Assembly (NCBI GenBank): GCA_934281605.1 | Contig: CAKQXD010000006.1 | Location: 1-64,000, forward strand | Direction: 5' to 3' | From: an uncultured Clostridia bacterium | GTDB taxonomy: Bacteria > Bacillota > Clostridia > Peptostreptococcales > Anaerovoracaceae | DNA length: 64,000 bases | Shown: one piece after another, positions 1 to 9,900 of the stretch | Numbering within the stretch: the stretch's first letter is position 1 | How the letters are laid out: every line of letters starts with the position of its first letter | Notes under the pieces: generated by a model | What the model saw: only the letters and a program-made list of their open reading frames with translations | Told to the model about the DNA's origin: nothing | The model's database searches: none | Translations under genes and position numbers: made by a program

Positions 1-4
1 ATAT

Positions 5-81
5 GGTGGGTATAGTCAAGTGGTTAAGACAGCGGGTTGTGGCTCCGTTATGCGTGGGTTCGAATCCCACTATCCACCCCA
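5..81 (+). tRNA. tRNA-His (GTG)
   Basis: A full cloverleaf can be read. The acceptor strands GTGGGTA and TATCCAC pair, the anticodon loop TTGTGGC gives anticodon GTG, and the T-arm contains GGTTCGAATCC. An extra G at the 5' end faces the discriminator C, the hallmark of tRNA-His. The CCA end is encoded. Confidence 0.95.
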
Positions 82-113
82 TTTGTAAACAAGTAAATCA
101 TATAGATACGCGT

Positions 114-188
114 TGGGGTATCGCCAAGTGGTAAGGCAATGGATTCTGATTCCATCATGCGCAGGTTCGAATCCTGCTACCCTAGCCA
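114..188 (+). tRNA. tRNA-Gln (CTG)
   Basis: The acceptor strands TGGGGTA and TACCCTA pair, starting with the U1-A72 pair usual for tRNA-Gln. The anticodon loop TTCTGAT gives CTG, which reads CAG codons. The T-loop is GGTTCGAATCC, and G73 and CCA are encoded. It lies 32 bp after tRNA-His and is followed at once by a terminator, so the two probably form the end of one tRNA transcript. Confidence 0.95.
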
Positions 189-194
189 ACAGGA

Positions 195-225
195 AAAACT
201 CGAAGCATCCGCTTCGAGTTTTTCG
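195..225 (+). terminator. Terminator of the tRNA unit
   Basis: The stem AAAACTCGAAGC pairs with GCTTCGAGTTTT around the loop ATCC and runs into a T-tract. It ends the tRNA-His/tRNA-Gln transcript. Confidence 0.85.
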
Positions 226-332
226 TTTGCAGCAATCGCAGAAACTTTTCGCACCACTTTATCCTATGCACTTCGGATCATTTGGTGCTATAATAAGAAA
301 AATTGTGGATGATAAAATAATGAGGTGATAAT

Positions 333-1757
333 ATGCTGAAAAAGACAAAGATCGTTTGTACGCTAGGCCCGGCCAGCCGGGATGCGGATACGATGAGGGA
401 GATGCTGGAAGCCGGCATGAATGTAGCGCGGCTCAACTTTTCTCACGGAACACATGAGGAGCATCGCAAGACGATAGAAACCTTCCGGCGTGTGCGGGAT
501 GAACTGGATCGACCGGCAGCGGTACTGCTGGATACGAAGGGACCGGAAATCCGTTTAGGAGACTTTGCAAACGGCAGCGAAATGCTGGAAGATGGAGATG
601 AATTTACGCTGACTTCGGAAGAGTGCCTGGGCACGAAAGAAAAAGTCAGCACCACATATAAAGCCCTCCCGTCACAGGTGAGCCTGGGGACGTCCATCCT
701 GATCGACGACGGACGGGTGAGACTGCGGGTAGCCGATACGACAGATGAAGAAGTTCGCTGCATTGTCGTTGCAGGCGGCAAGGTAAGTAACAGAAAAGGT
801 GTGAATATCCCGAACCAGTCCCTGGATCTGGAATACATCAGCGAAGCGGACCGTCAGGACATTTTGTTTGGTATTGAAATGGATGTGGATTATGTAGCTG
901 CTTCCTTCGTGCGGAGTGGAGCGGATGTCAAGGTCCTCAGATCGCTTCTCAACGAGAATGGCGGTGAACGGATCAAGATCATCTCCAAGATCGAAAACAC
1001 CGAGGGAATCGAAAATTTCAGGGAAATACTGGCCCTTTCCGATGGGATCATGATCGCTCGCGGCGACATGGGCGTGGAAGTGGATTTTGAAAAGCTTCCC
1101 GGTATCCAGAAGAAATTCATCAAGGAATGCTGCCGGGCAGGCAAGACGGTCATCACAGCGACCCAGATGCTGGAGTCCATGACCCATTCTCCGGCGCCGA
1201 CCCGTGCGGAGATCACCGACGTAGCCAATGCAGTATTCGATGGTACCTCGGCAGTTATGCTGTCAGGCGAAAGTGCTGCAGGAGATTATCCGGTAGAGAC
1301 GGTGAAAGCTATGGCCAAGATCGTCAGTCAGGCGGAGGAAGACGCAGAAGCGGTAAATCAGTATAAGTTCCTGGAGGTGGAATCTGATACCAGGGATGTC
1401 TCCAACGCCATGGGACATGCGGCATGTACGACGGCTCACGACATCAAGGCCAGTGCTATCGTTGCTATCACAACTTCCGGTTATACGGCGGAAATGATGG
1501 CCAAGTATAAGCCGATAGAGCCGATCATCGCAGCGACACCGGATGAGAAGACGTATCAGCAGCAGGCACTGACCCGCGGTGTATATCCGGTCCTGACTCA
1601 GTGGAGCGACAATTGGACGGATCTGATGGATAAGGCGGTAGAAGGAGCGCAGCGGATGAAGTTTGTTAAAAAGGACGACTGCATCGTTCTCAGCGCCGGT
1701 ATGCCTCTGCAGGTGCCGGGCACGACCAACCTGATCCGCGTGAAGACGGTAGAGTAG
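333..1757 (+). CDS. pyk: Pyruvate kinase
   Basis: Catalyses the last step of glycolysis, phosphoenolpyruvate plus ADP to pyruvate plus ATP, in the cytoplasm. The 474-residue protein opens with KTKIVCTLGPASRD. It has the active-site signature around residues 214-225 (IKIISKIENTEGI), the metal-binding MIARGDMGVE near 240 and TATQMLESM near 275. It is the short form, lacking the extra C-terminal PEP-utiliser-like domain of Bacillus enzymes. The start is supported by AATGAGGTGA just upstream, and a TATAAT at 289-294 with a poor -35 is the likely promoter. A terminator follows, so it is probably transcribed alone. Confidence 0.97.
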   Translation: MLKKTKIVCTLGPASRDADTMREMLEAGMNVARLNFSHGTHEEHRKTIETFRRVRDELDRPAAVLLDTKGPEIRLGDFANGSEMLEDGDEFTLTSEECLGTKEKVSTTYKALPSQVSLGTSILIDDGRVRLRVADTTDEEVRCIVVAGGKVSNRKGVNIPNQSLDLEYISEADRQDILFGIEMDVDYVAASFVRSGADVKVLRSLLNENGGERIKIISKIENTEGIENFREILALSDGIMIARGDMGVEVDFEKLPGIQKKFIKECCRAGKTVITATQMLESMTHSPAPTRAEITDVANAVFDGTSAVMLSGESAAGDYPVETVKAMAKIVSQAEEDAEAVNQYKFLEVESDTRDVSNAMGHAACTTAHDIKASAIVAITTSGYTAEMMAKYKPIEPIIAATPDEKTYQQQALTRGVYPVLTQWSDNWTDLMDKAVEGAQRMKFVKKDDCIVLSAGMPLQVPGTTNLIRVKTVE

Positions 1758-1792
1758 ATATCGTATAGACAGATCGAACAGATAATGAATCC

Positions 1793-1842
1793 GGGATCGA
1801 CAGGATGCATCTCCATGTGCACAAGTCGATCCTGCTTTTTTG
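1793..1842 (+). terminator. Terminator of pyk
   Basis: GGATCGAC (1794-1801) pairs with GTCGATCC (1825-1832) and is followed by TGCTTTTTT. The loop is long (23 nt) but partly self-complementary (ATGCAT/ATGTGCA). Confidence 0.7.
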
Positions 1843-1846
1843 TAAT

Positions 1847-1886
1847 AAAAAAAGGTCTTCTCTGAAGAGAAGACCTTTTCGTTTTT
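1847..1886. terminator. Bidirectional terminator between pyk and spoVG
   Basis: A perfect hairpin, AAAAGGTCTTCTC / GAGAAGACCTTTT with loop TGAA, has A-rich and T-rich flanks, so it can stop transcription from both sides. It mainly ends the minus-strand spoVG transcript, whose stop codon is at 1888. Confidence 0.88.
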
Positions 1887-1887
1887 A

Positions 1888-2181
1888 CTACTGTTCTGTA
1901 ATGTTTTCGGCTTCCGCTGCCTTCTGTGCAAGAACTTTTTCGTATTCTGCAAAGATCGCGTCTCTGATCTTGTTTCTTGTTTCGGAAACCAATGGATGAG
2001 CAATATCTCGGAAGTCCCCTTCGCCCATCTTTCTGCTCGGCATAGCGATGAATAATCCATTCTGCCCTTCTATGATCTTGATGTCGTGTACAACGAACTC
2101 ATCGTCGAAGGTGATGGAAACAACGGCTTTCATTTTGCCTTCATCGTTGACCTTTCGAATTCTTACATCAGTAATATCCAT
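1888..2181 (-). CDS. spoVG: SpoVG, RNA/DNA-binding regulator
   Basis: A small cytoplasmic nucleic-acid-binding regulator that affects septation and sporulation in Bacillus and virulence in other Bacillota. The 97-residue protein starts MDITDVRIRKVNDEGKMKAV and has the family core FVVHDIKIIEG and FIAMPSRK. The C-terminal tail is Ala/Glu-rich and variable, as usual. AAAGGCGG lies upstream of the ATG. It sits directly downstream of purR on the same strand, as in Bacillus except that yabJ is missing between them. Its own promoter (2229-2257) can be seen. Confidence 0.95.
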   Translation of the reverse strand: MDITDVRIRKVNDEGKMKAVVSITFDDEFVVHDIKIIEGQNGLFIAMPSRKMGEGDFRDIAHPLVSETRNKIRDAIFAEYEKVLAQKAAEAENITEQ

Positions 2182-2228
2182 TTGTAGTACCGCCTTTCGT
2201 GCCGCAATGCTTCAATAGTGATGTAGTC

Positions 2229-2257
2229 ATTATACAACAGAATAGTTTCACAAACAA
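2229..2257 (-). promoter_or_regulatory. Promoter of spoVG
   Basis: On the minus strand TTGTTT, 17 bp and TATAAT can be read. This looks like a housekeeping sigma-A-type promoter rather than the sigma-H promoter described for Bacillus spoVG. Confidence 0.65.
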
Positions 2258-2264
2258 GTAAATT

Positions 2265-3074
2265 TTAAAAAATCTGACAATTTGGTATGACGTCCACAGA
2301 CTTGGTCGTCTCATCGACAGTTCCTAAATGTACGATCGGAAAATAGTCCTGCACCTTCTTTTTTTCAGGCTCAATGTTGACGATAGCAACGCCGATGCCG
2401 ACGATGCTGATGTCCACTTCGGAGAAGATTTCCACCAACCCCTTGATGCTGCCGCCGCCCCGCATGAAGTCATCGATAATGAGCACTTTGGAGCCGGGCG
2501 CTGCCGCACGCTTGGAAATAGACATCTTCTGAAGACGCTCGGACGATCCCGGGAAGTAATTGATGCTGACGGTGGCTCCTTCCGAAATTTTTGTTTCCCG
2601 TCGAATAACGATCACAGGGATGTTGAGGAGCTGCGCGGTCATAAAGGCCACTGGGATCCCTTTGGTTTCAATGGTGGCTACATAATCGGCTCCGGCGTTG
2701 CGGAATTTTTTTGCAAAGATCTGTGCCATGCCTTTGACGATGTTGGGATTGTACATGATGTCAGAGGTGTAAAGAAAGCCTCCTCCCAGGATCCGGTTTT
2801 CCTCCTGCAGCAGAGTGCAAAGGTTTTCCTGCACTTCCTTGGCCTTTTCCGGGGAAATATCGGTCATATATTTTACCCCCCCGGCCGCACCCGGTATGGT
2901 TTCAATATAGCCATATCCTGCAGCATGAACTGCCTCCTTTGCAGTGCTGATGTCTTCGCTGATGCTGGACTTGGCTGCTGAAAATTTTTCGCAGAAATAA
3001 TTGAGACTGAAAATTTTTCCTGGGGATTCGGTTAAAATCTGGCAGATGGCGCCGACTCTCTGACTTCGCTTCAT
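2265..3074 (-). CDS. purR: PurR-type purine regulator with PRTase fold
   Basis: Controls purine biosynthesis and salvage genes in Bacillota by sensing PRPP. An N-terminal winged-helix domain (about residues 1-75, starting MKRSQRVGAICQILTESPG) is followed by a phosphoribosyltransferase-like domain carrying the PRPP-binding motif VLIIDDFMRGGGS. The reading frame extends 11 codons further upstream. The ATG at 3074 is preferred because AGGAGAGG lies 8 nt before it and the conserved N-terminus begins there, which gives 269 residues. It is divergent from murC and precedes spoVG. Confidence 0.93.
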   Translation of the reverse strand: MKRSQRVGAICQILTESPGKIFSLNYFCEKFSAAKSSISEDISTAKEAVHAAGYGYIETIPGAAGGVKYMTDISPEKAKEVQENLCTLLQEENRILGGGFLYTSDIMYNPNIVKGMAQIFAKKFRNAGADYVATIETKGIPVAFMTAQLLNIPVIVIRRETKISEGATVSINYFPGSSERLQKMSISKRAAAPGSKVLIIDDFMRGGGSIKGLVEIFSEVDISIVGIGVAIVNIEPEKKKVQDYFPIVHLGTVDETTKSVDVIPNCQIF

Positions 3075-3203
3075 AATGATCCTCTCCTGTGAAATCGATA
3101 GTTGCATTCCGGTCTTTTATCGAAATGCACTGGTTAGTATCATCATAACAGGCTTGTGATCAAAAAACAATTTTTTTCACATTAGACCGCATTTTTCGTG
3201 CCA

Positions 3204-3216
3204 AATATGGTATAAT
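3204..3216 (+). promoter_or_regulatory. Extended -10 promoter of murC
   Basis: TGGTATAAT (TATAAT at 3211-3216) fits an extended -10 element. No convincing -35 hexamer is seen 17 bp upstream, which such promoters tolerate. Confidence 0.6.
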
Positions 3217-3246
3217 CTCAATATCTATGATTAGGGAGGCAAGATT

Positions 3247-4635
3247 ATGATTAATTTACCGGACTATAAAAAAATCCATTGTATCGGCATCGGTGGAATC
3301 GGTCTGTCTGCAGTAGCAGAGATTCTGATGGCGAGAGGATATGATATTTCCGGATCGGATATGAAAGAGAGCGATATGACCGCCAAACTGGCACGAGATG
3401 GCGCCAGGATCCACATTGGTCATAATGCAGAAAATGTGGAGGGTAAAGATCTGGTGATCTATTCTTCTGCAATCAGTATGGAAAACCCGGAACTGGCTAG
3501 GGCCACAGAGCTGGGGATCCCTACCGTGACCCGGGCGCAGGCACTGGGTGCGCTGATGGAAGAGTATGACAGCAGCATTGCGATTTCCGGAACCCATGGC
3601 AAGACGACGACGACTTCCATGGTGTCGCTGATTTTAAAGAATGCACAGAAGGAGCCGACAATTCTGGTGGGCGGCAATCTGCCGGAAATCAACGGTAATG
3701 TTTACGTAGGCCAGAACGATTACTTTGTAACGGAAGCCTGCGAATACATGGACAGCTTTCTGAACCTGAAGCCGAAAATCGAGATCATTCTCAACATCGA
3801 TTCGGATCATCTGGACTATTTCAAGGATGTGGATCATATTGCCAGATCCTTTGACAAGTTTGCGAAACTGGTACCGGAAAACGGAGCAGTCATCGCATAT
3901 GACGCCAATCCGTTTGTAAAAAGCGTTATCAGCGGACTGCCGAATGCCATTACATTCGGACTCAGCGAAAGCTGCGATTACTACGCATCGGATATCAACT
4001 TTGACAACGATGGTATGCCGCAGTTCAAGGTGAACCATGGCGGCAAAGTCCTTGGTCAGATCGAACTTGCAGTGCCGGGCGAGCATAATATTCTCAATGC
4101 GCTTGCCGCCTTCGCATGCTGCCACATTCAGGGTGTAGCGGTGGAAGATATCATTAAGACTCTGGATGGCTATACGGGAACTCATCGTCGGTTCGACCTG
4201 CTGGGAGAGACTTCGACGGGTATCCGTATTGTGGATGACTACGCACATCATCCGACGGAGATCAAGGCGACACTGGCGGCTGTTCGCAACATGAAGCACA
4301 ACACCCTTTGGTGTTTGTTCCAGCCGCATACGTATACACGGACTATGGCGCTGCTGGATGATTTCGCGACAGCCTTTGATGAAGCGGACAAGGTAGTGCT
4401 GGCAGAGATCTATGCGGCGCGGGAGAAGAACATCCATAAGATCAGTTCCAAGACTTTGATGAATAAGATCAAGGAGCATGATGTCAACAAGGATGTATAC
4501 TTCTTTGAAGATTTTGAGGAAATTGCAAGCTTCGTATACAATAATGCACAGGAAGGCGATCTCGTCATCACGATGGGAGCCGGAGACATTTACAAAGTCG
4601 GTGAAATGATCCTGGAGAAGGACAAGAACCGCTAA
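3247..4635 (+). CDS. murC: UDP-N-acetylmuramate--L-alanine ligase
   Basis: Adds L-alanine to UDP-MurNAc, the first amino-acid step of peptidoglycan precursor synthesis, in the cytoplasm and using ATP. The Rossmann-like N-terminus HCIGIGGIGLSAVAEI binds UDP. The ATP-binding GTHGKTTTTSM is at about residue 115, and the central HRRFD and DDYAHHPTEI motifs are typical of MurC. The 462-residue length is normal. The start has AGGGAGG upstream. It lies between purR and the glmU-like gene, joining the cell-wall supply genes of this cluster; the next gene starts 10 bp after it. Confidence 0.97.
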   Translation: MINLPDYKKIHCIGIGGIGLSAVAEILMARGYDISGSDMKESDMTAKLARDGARIHIGHNAENVEGKDLVIYSSAISMENPELARATELGIPTVTRAQALGALMEEYDSSIAISGTHGKTTTTSMVSLILKNAQKEPTILVGGNLPEINGNVYVGQNDYFVTEACEYMDSFLNLKPKIEIILNIDSDHLDYFKDVDHIARSFDKFAKLVPENGAVIAYDANPFVKSVISGLPNAITFGLSESCDYYASDINFDNDGMPQFKVNHGGKVLGQIELAVPGEHNILNALAAFACCHIQGVAVEDIIKTLDGYTGTHRRFDLLGETSTGIRIVDDYAHHPTEIKATLAAVRNMKHNTLWCLFQPHTYTRTMALLDDFATAFDEADKVVLAEIYAAREKNIHKISSKTLMNKIKEHDVNKDVYFFEDFEEIASFVYNNAQEGDLVITMGAGDIYKVGEMILEKDKNR

Positions 4636-4645
4636 GGAGTCGAGT

Positions 4646-5338
4646 ATGAACAGAACAGAATATGAAGAAATGGAAGCAAAACGGATCGAACGCAACCTGG
4701 CGTATCTGGATGCGGGCGTTGTGTTCATCGATCTGAAAATGGCATATATCGATGAGGGCGTCAAGATCGGAAAGGGTACGGTTATCTATCCGTGCGTTGT
4801 TCTGGAAGGCAATGTGGAAATTGGAGAGAACTGTACCATCGGACAGAACACCAGGATCAAGGATTCCACCATCGGAAACGACACGACGATCCAGAGTTCT
4901 GTGATCCTGGAAAGCAGGGTGGGCGACGAAACCAGCGTTGGTCCGTTCGCATATCTGCGCCCGAACAGCGAGGTGGGAAACCACTGCAAAGTCGGGGATT
5001 TCGTGGAAATCAAGAATTCCAAGCTGGACGACGGAGCCAAAGCAGCACATCTGACCTATGTGGGAGATTCCGACGTAGGCAAGAAGGTAAATCTGGGCTG
5101 CGGTGTTGTATTTGTTAATTATGACGGCAGCAAGAAGTATCGTTCCGTTGTAGAAGACGGAGCATTCATCGGCTGCAATGTCAATCTAGTTTCACCGGTC
5201 CATGTCGGTGAAAACGCATATGTTGCTGCAGGGAGCACCATTACAAGTGATGTAGAGGACGGGGCACTTTACGTAGCAAGGTCAAAAGGTAGATCTATCG
5301 AAGGATGGGTTGAAAAAAGAGGTATTTTAAAGAAGTAG
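4646..5338 (+). CDS. GlmU C-terminal half: left-handed beta-helix acetyltransferase
   Basis: Corresponds only to the second half of bifunctional GlmU, the glucosamine-1-phosphate N-acetyltransferase domain that makes GlcNAc-1-P for UDP-GlcNAc. Hexapeptide repeats run from about residue 35 to 210 (e.g. IGKGTVIYP, IGENCTIG, VGNHCKVG). Residues matching the GlmU acetyltransferase site are present: R105 in YLRP, H135 and Y138 in AHLTY, and NYDGSKK. The first 30 residues resemble the GlmU interdomain helix, so the gene begins where the uridylyltransferase domain would end. No relic of that domain lies upstream; murC does. It has the usual glmU position before prs. A sugar O- or N-acetyltransferase role is the alternative. 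Confidence 0.85.
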   Translation: MNRTEYEEMEAKRIERNLAYLDAGVVFIDLKMAYIDEGVKIGKGTVIYPCVVLEGNVEIGENCTIGQNTRIKDSTIGNDTTIQSSVILESRVGDETSVGPFAYLRPNSEVGNHCKVGDFVEIKNSKLDDGAKAAHLTYVGDSDVGKKVNLGCGVVFVNYDGSKKYRSVVEDGAFIGCNVNLVSPVHVGENAYVAAGSTITSDVEDGALYVARSKGRSIEGWVEKRGILKK

Positions 5339-5376
5339 CATACAGTTTAAACAGAAAGCAGAGGTAGGAGAAACAA

Positions 5377-6327
5377 ATGAAAAATAGTGTATTTTCAAAC
5401 TACAAGGTATTTACAGGAAATTCACACCCTGAACTGGCGGAAGAAATCGCATCTATCATGGGCAAACCGCTGGGAAAAGCCACTGTAAACAAGTTCAGCG
5501 ATGGAGAAATTTCCGTAAACCTGTGGGAAACAGTAAGAGGAACGGACTGTTATATTGTACAGTCTACCTGTGATCCGGTAAACGACAATCTCATGGAACT
5601 GCTGATCATGATCGATGCCATGAAGAGAGCATCTGCAGGCAGAATCAATGCAGTTATCCCGTATTACGGATATGCCCGTCAGGACAGAAAAGCCAAGGCA
5701 AGAGATCCAATCACAGCGAAGCTGGTAGCAGATCTTCTGGTAGCAGCAGGCGCTGACAGAGTTGTTACGATGGATCTTCACGCAGCACAGATCCAGGGAT
5801 ACTTCGATATTCCGGTAGACCACCTTATCGGTATGCCGATCCTGTCCAAGTATTTCGCTGCAAAGGGACTGGAAGACGTGGTTGTTGTTTCTCCTGACCA
5901 CGGAAGTGTAACAAGAGCCAGAAACATGGCACAGCCTCTCAATGCACCGATCGCCATCGTAGACAAGAGAAGACCGGAACCGAACAAGAGTGAGATCATG
6001 AATATCATCGGCGATATCGAAGGCAAGAACTGCATCTTGGTAGACGACATGATCGATACCGCTGGAACCATCACTAACGCAGCAAACGCTCTGAAGGATC
6101 TGGGTGCTGTCAGCGTAAGAGCATGTGCGACACACGCTGTATTATCCGGACCGGCTATCGAAAGAATCGAAAACTCTGCTATTGAAGAACTGGTTCTGCT
6201 GAACACACTGCCGATCCCGGAAGAAAAGAAGATCGACAAAATGCGGATCGTATCCGTTGCTCCGCTCTTTGCAGAAGCAATGACTCGGATCTTCACCAAT
6301 GGATCCATCAGTAAACTGTTTGACTAG
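5377..6327 (+). CDS. prs: Ribose-phosphate pyrophosphokinase
   Basis: Makes PRPP from ribose-5-phosphate and ATP for purine, pyrimidine, histidine, tryptophan and NAD synthesis. The 316 residues match bacterial class I PRPP synthetase. It has the N-terminal FTGNSHPELAEEIA, the flexible loop YARQDRKAKARDPI, the metal-binding MDLHAAQIQGYF and the PRPP loop LVDDMIDTAGTI near residue 222. The ribosome binding site GAGGTAGGAG supports the ATG. Its product also feeds the PRPP-sensing PurR encoded upstream and the PncB encoded downstream at 29099. Confidence 0.98.
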   Translation: MKNSVFSNYKVFTGNSHPELAEEIASIMGKPLGKATVNKFSDGEISVNLWETVRGTDCYIVQSTCDPVNDNLMELLIMIDAMKRASAGRINAVIPYYGYARQDRKAKARDPITAKLVADLLVAAGADRVVTMDLHAAQIQGYFDIPVDHLIGMPILSKYFAAKGLEDVVVVSPDHGSVTRARNMAQPLNAPIAIVDKRRPEPNKSEIMNIIGDIEGKNCILVDDMIDTAGTITNAANALKDLGAVSVRACATHAVLSGPAIERIENSAIEELVLLNTLPIPEEKKIDKMRIVSVAPLFAEAMTRIFTNGSISKLFD

Positions 6328-6359
6328 AATTGACTGGAAAGCGAGTAGAATACAGATAG

Positions 6360-6944
6360 ATGTTTGTAATCGTGGGACTTGGAAACCCGGGGAAAAAATA
6401 CGAAAAAACAAGACACAACATGGGATTTTTGGCTATCGACAAGCTGGCGGAAAAGCACGATATCAAGGTCAATAAACTGAAGCATAAAGCACTGGTCGGA
6501 GATGGATTCATCTCCGGCCGGAAGGCTTTGCTGGTAAAACCGCAGACGTATATGAACCTGAGCGGTGAATCCGTGCGGGAAATTATCAGCTATTATGACA
6601 TAGACCTGGAAGATCTGATCGTGATATATGATGATTTCGATCTGGAGACAGGCGCCATCCGTATTCGCAAAAAAGGAAGCGCAGGCAGCCATAACGGAAT
6701 GAAATCTATTATCGGGCAGATCCAGTCCAAGGATTTTCCGAGGATTCGGATCGGGATCGGAAAGAGCGGCGGAGGCGCCGAATGGAAAGATTTTGTCCTT
6801 GGTAAAACGTCGAAACAGGATGAAAAGCTGATCGAGGATGCGGTGGAGCGCACTGCAGATGCAGTCGGATGTATTTTGGAAAAAGGTATTGATAAGGCTA
6901 TGAATGAATATAATGTAAAACCTGGATTATCGGGAAGGGAATAA
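6360..6944 (+). CDS. pth: Peptidyl-tRNA hydrolase
   Basis: Releases tRNA from peptidyl-tRNAs that drop off the ribosome. The 194-residue protein starts MFVIVGLGNPGKKYEKTRHNMG, which carries the catalytic His of the TRHN motif. It also has KPQTYMNLSGESV and the conserved DDFDLETGAIRIRKKGSAGSHNG. The start ATG follows prs by 32 bp with only a weak ribosome binding site. It stands between prs and mfd as in other Bacillota. Confidence 0.97.
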   Translation: MFVIVGLGNPGKKYEKTRHNMGFLAIDKLAEKHDIKVNKLKHKALVGDGFISGRKALLVKPQTYMNLSGESVREIISYYDIDLEDLIVIYDDFDLETGAIRIRKKGSAGSHNGMKSIIGQIQSKDFPRIRIGIGKSGGGAEWKDFVLGKTSKQDEKLIEDAVERTADAVGCILEKGIDKAMNEYNVKPGLSGRE

Positions 6945-6945
6945 C

Positions 6946-9900
6946 GTGGCACAACAAGGAATGATTAACATAGCAGGTGCGTCGGAAGGCCGGATCGCAC
7001 CGATCATAGCAAATCTCCGGAAAGATAAAAAAGGTCAGAGCTTGATCGTCGTTTCAACCCTTAACAGGGCGAAACGGCTGGCATCGGACCTTTCTTTTTT
7101 TAGTGAGGAAAAAATCTACATCCTGCCGCCGGAGGAGGAATCGCTGATCCAGTTTGAAGCCAGGAGCAACGACGATCTGCTGAAGCGGATGAGCGTGCTC
7201 CGGGCGGTGAGCCGGGGCGAAGAATGCATGGTCATTGCGCCGGTCACTGGAGCGGTCAAGAAGCTGCCGCCGCGAGAGATCTTTGCAGAAAACGTGATAG
7301 AAATCAAACGGGGAGAAGATATCGAGCTGGATGAAGTGCGGGAAAGGCTGACGCTGCAGGGGTACGAGCGGGTATCCATGGTAGAGGGCAGAGGCGAGTA
7401 CAGCATTCGCGGAGGCATTCTGGATGTGTTCACGCCGGAGGGAGACAATCCGTATCGGATCGAGCTGTTCGACACGGAAGTGGATTCCATCCGGACGTTT
7501 GATTTGACCACCCAGCGCTCCGAGGAGCACCTGAAATCAGTGAGCATTTATCCGTGCTCCCAGATCCCGCGGGAGCACCAGCTCTTTGCAGAAGCGGAGA
7601 AAAAGATCAGGGCTGCATATGATAAGCAGATCCGCAAGCTGGAAAAGAAGGAGCCGAATACGGAGCTGATCTATCAGCTGAAACAGCGGGAAGGTCAGCT
7701 GCTGGAATACGCCGGGAGCATGATCAACATTCAGTATCTGGAGAAGTTCCTGAATTACTTCTATCAGGATACGGTGTATATCTGGGATTACATGCAGGAT
7801 CCGGAAATCTATATCGATGATCCCGTGCGGATCCTGGAGACCTTGGAGGTCTGGGAAAAAGAACGGGCTGATGATATCGAAGCGATTTTAAGCTCGGGCC
7901 GCGGCATTGGTGCGGATTTTGAGTCTTTGTCAGGACAGAAGGATTATTTTCGGTTGTATGAAAAGCCGGGCTATATTTTTACGCCGTTTACGGGAAACAT
8001 CAAGAATGCTCCGTTTTTGACGGAGCTGATCAATGTCAACTGCAGGCAGGCGCCGACCTTTAACGGGAGGGTGGATCTGCTGAAGAGTGAGCTGGACAGC
8101 TATGTGCGGAGAAAGTTTGATGTGACCATCGTCTGCAGCAGTTCGGAGCGGGAGAAAAACCTGCGGGAATTTCTCCTGCGTGAAAAACTGGAAAACAAGG
8201 TGGTGATCCGGCAGGGGACCCTTACGGCGGGTATGGAGTTTCCTGACGAAAAGAAAGCGTGGATCTGGGAAGGTGACATCTTCGGCGGCAACCGGAAAAA
8301 ACGGCGCAGAAGAAAGAAATCCCGGGGTGAGCAGATCAAGAGCTTTGCGGATGTGCAGACAGGCGATTATGTAGTGCACGAAAGTCACGGAATCGGAAAA
8401 TTTATGGGTATCGAACAGCTGACGGTGCAGGGCGTCCAGAAGGACTATCTGAAGGTCAAGTACGCCGGAGAGGATTCTCTGTATATCCCGGTGGATCAAC
8501 TGGGGATGCTTCAGAAATATATCGGTGGAGACGGTATCGCACCGCGGCTCAATAAGCTCTCCGGCGGAGAATGGAAAGCGACCAAGGCGAGGGCACGGGC
8601 TGCAGTTGATGATATGGCACAGGAGCTGATCCGTGTGTCGGCAGCCAGAATGCATGAGAAAGGCTATGCTTTTTCGGAGGATACCGTATGGCAGGGCGAA
8701 TTTGAAGCTAGTTTCCCGTATACGGAAACAGAGGATCAACTGCGATGCATCAAGGAAATCAAAGATGATATGGAACGAGACGTTCCCATGGATCGTCTGC
8801 TTTGCGGCGACGTGGGATTCGGCAAGACGGAGGTGGCTGCCAGAGCGCTGTTCAAATGCGTGGCAGACGGGAAGCAGGCGGCCGTTTTAGTGCCGACGAC
8901 CCTGCTGGCCAATCAGCATTACTACAACATGAAAGAGCGGTTTGAGAAGTTTCCGTTTAAAGTAGAAATGCTGTCTCGCTTTCGGACAGCGGCGCAGCAG
9001 AAGAATATCCTGGAAGGCGTGGAAAAGGGGAGCATCGATCTTTTGATCGGGACTCACCGGCTTCTGTCTTCCGACGTGCAGTTCAAGGATCTGGGACTTT
9101 TGGTCATCGACGAGGAGCAGCGGTTCGGCGTCAAGCATAAAGAGAAGATCAAGCAGCTGAAGGAGAACGTAGATGTACTGACTTTATCGGCGACCCCGAT
9201 TCCGCGGACTTTGCATATGTCCCTGTCGGGAATCAAGGATATGAGCACCATCGAGGAACCGCCGGAAGACCGTTATCCTGTTCAGACCTATGTTATGGAG
9301 ATGGACGATTTCGTGATCCGGGAGGCTATCGAGAAAGAACTGGCGCGCGGCGGCCAGGTCTATGTTCTCCATAACAGAGTGGATTCCATCGAACGAGTTG
9401 CCAGTGAGATCGAGCGTCTGGTGCCGGATGCATCGGTGGCAGTAGGCCACGGCAAGATGCGGGAGCACCAGCTGGAGGATATCATCATGGACTTCTCCAA
9501 CAGGGAATACAATGTCCTGGTTTCCACTACCATCATCGAGTCGGGCATGGATATCCCTAACGTCAACACCATGATCGTGCTGGATGCGGATCATTTCGGA
9601 CTGGCACAGCTTTATCAGCTGCGGGGGCGGGTCGGTCGATCCGATCGAATGGCTTATGCGTATTTGATGTATAAGAAAGACAAGACTTTAACAGAAATCT
9701 CGGAAAAACGGCTGCGTGCCATCAAGGAATTCACGGAATTCGGCTCCGGTTTTAAAATCGCTATGCGGGATCTGGAACTGCGAGGCGCCGGAAACCTGCT
9801 GGGAACGGAGCAGTCGGGTCACATGCTCAACATCGGATATGAACTGTACTGCAAAATGCTGGAGGAGGCCGTGGACAAGGCTCGCGGCGTAGAAGAGATT

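Noticed and set aside
113..328. 71-codon frame over tRNA-Gln
   Set aside because: It reads through the tRNA and its terminator and has no ribosome binding site.
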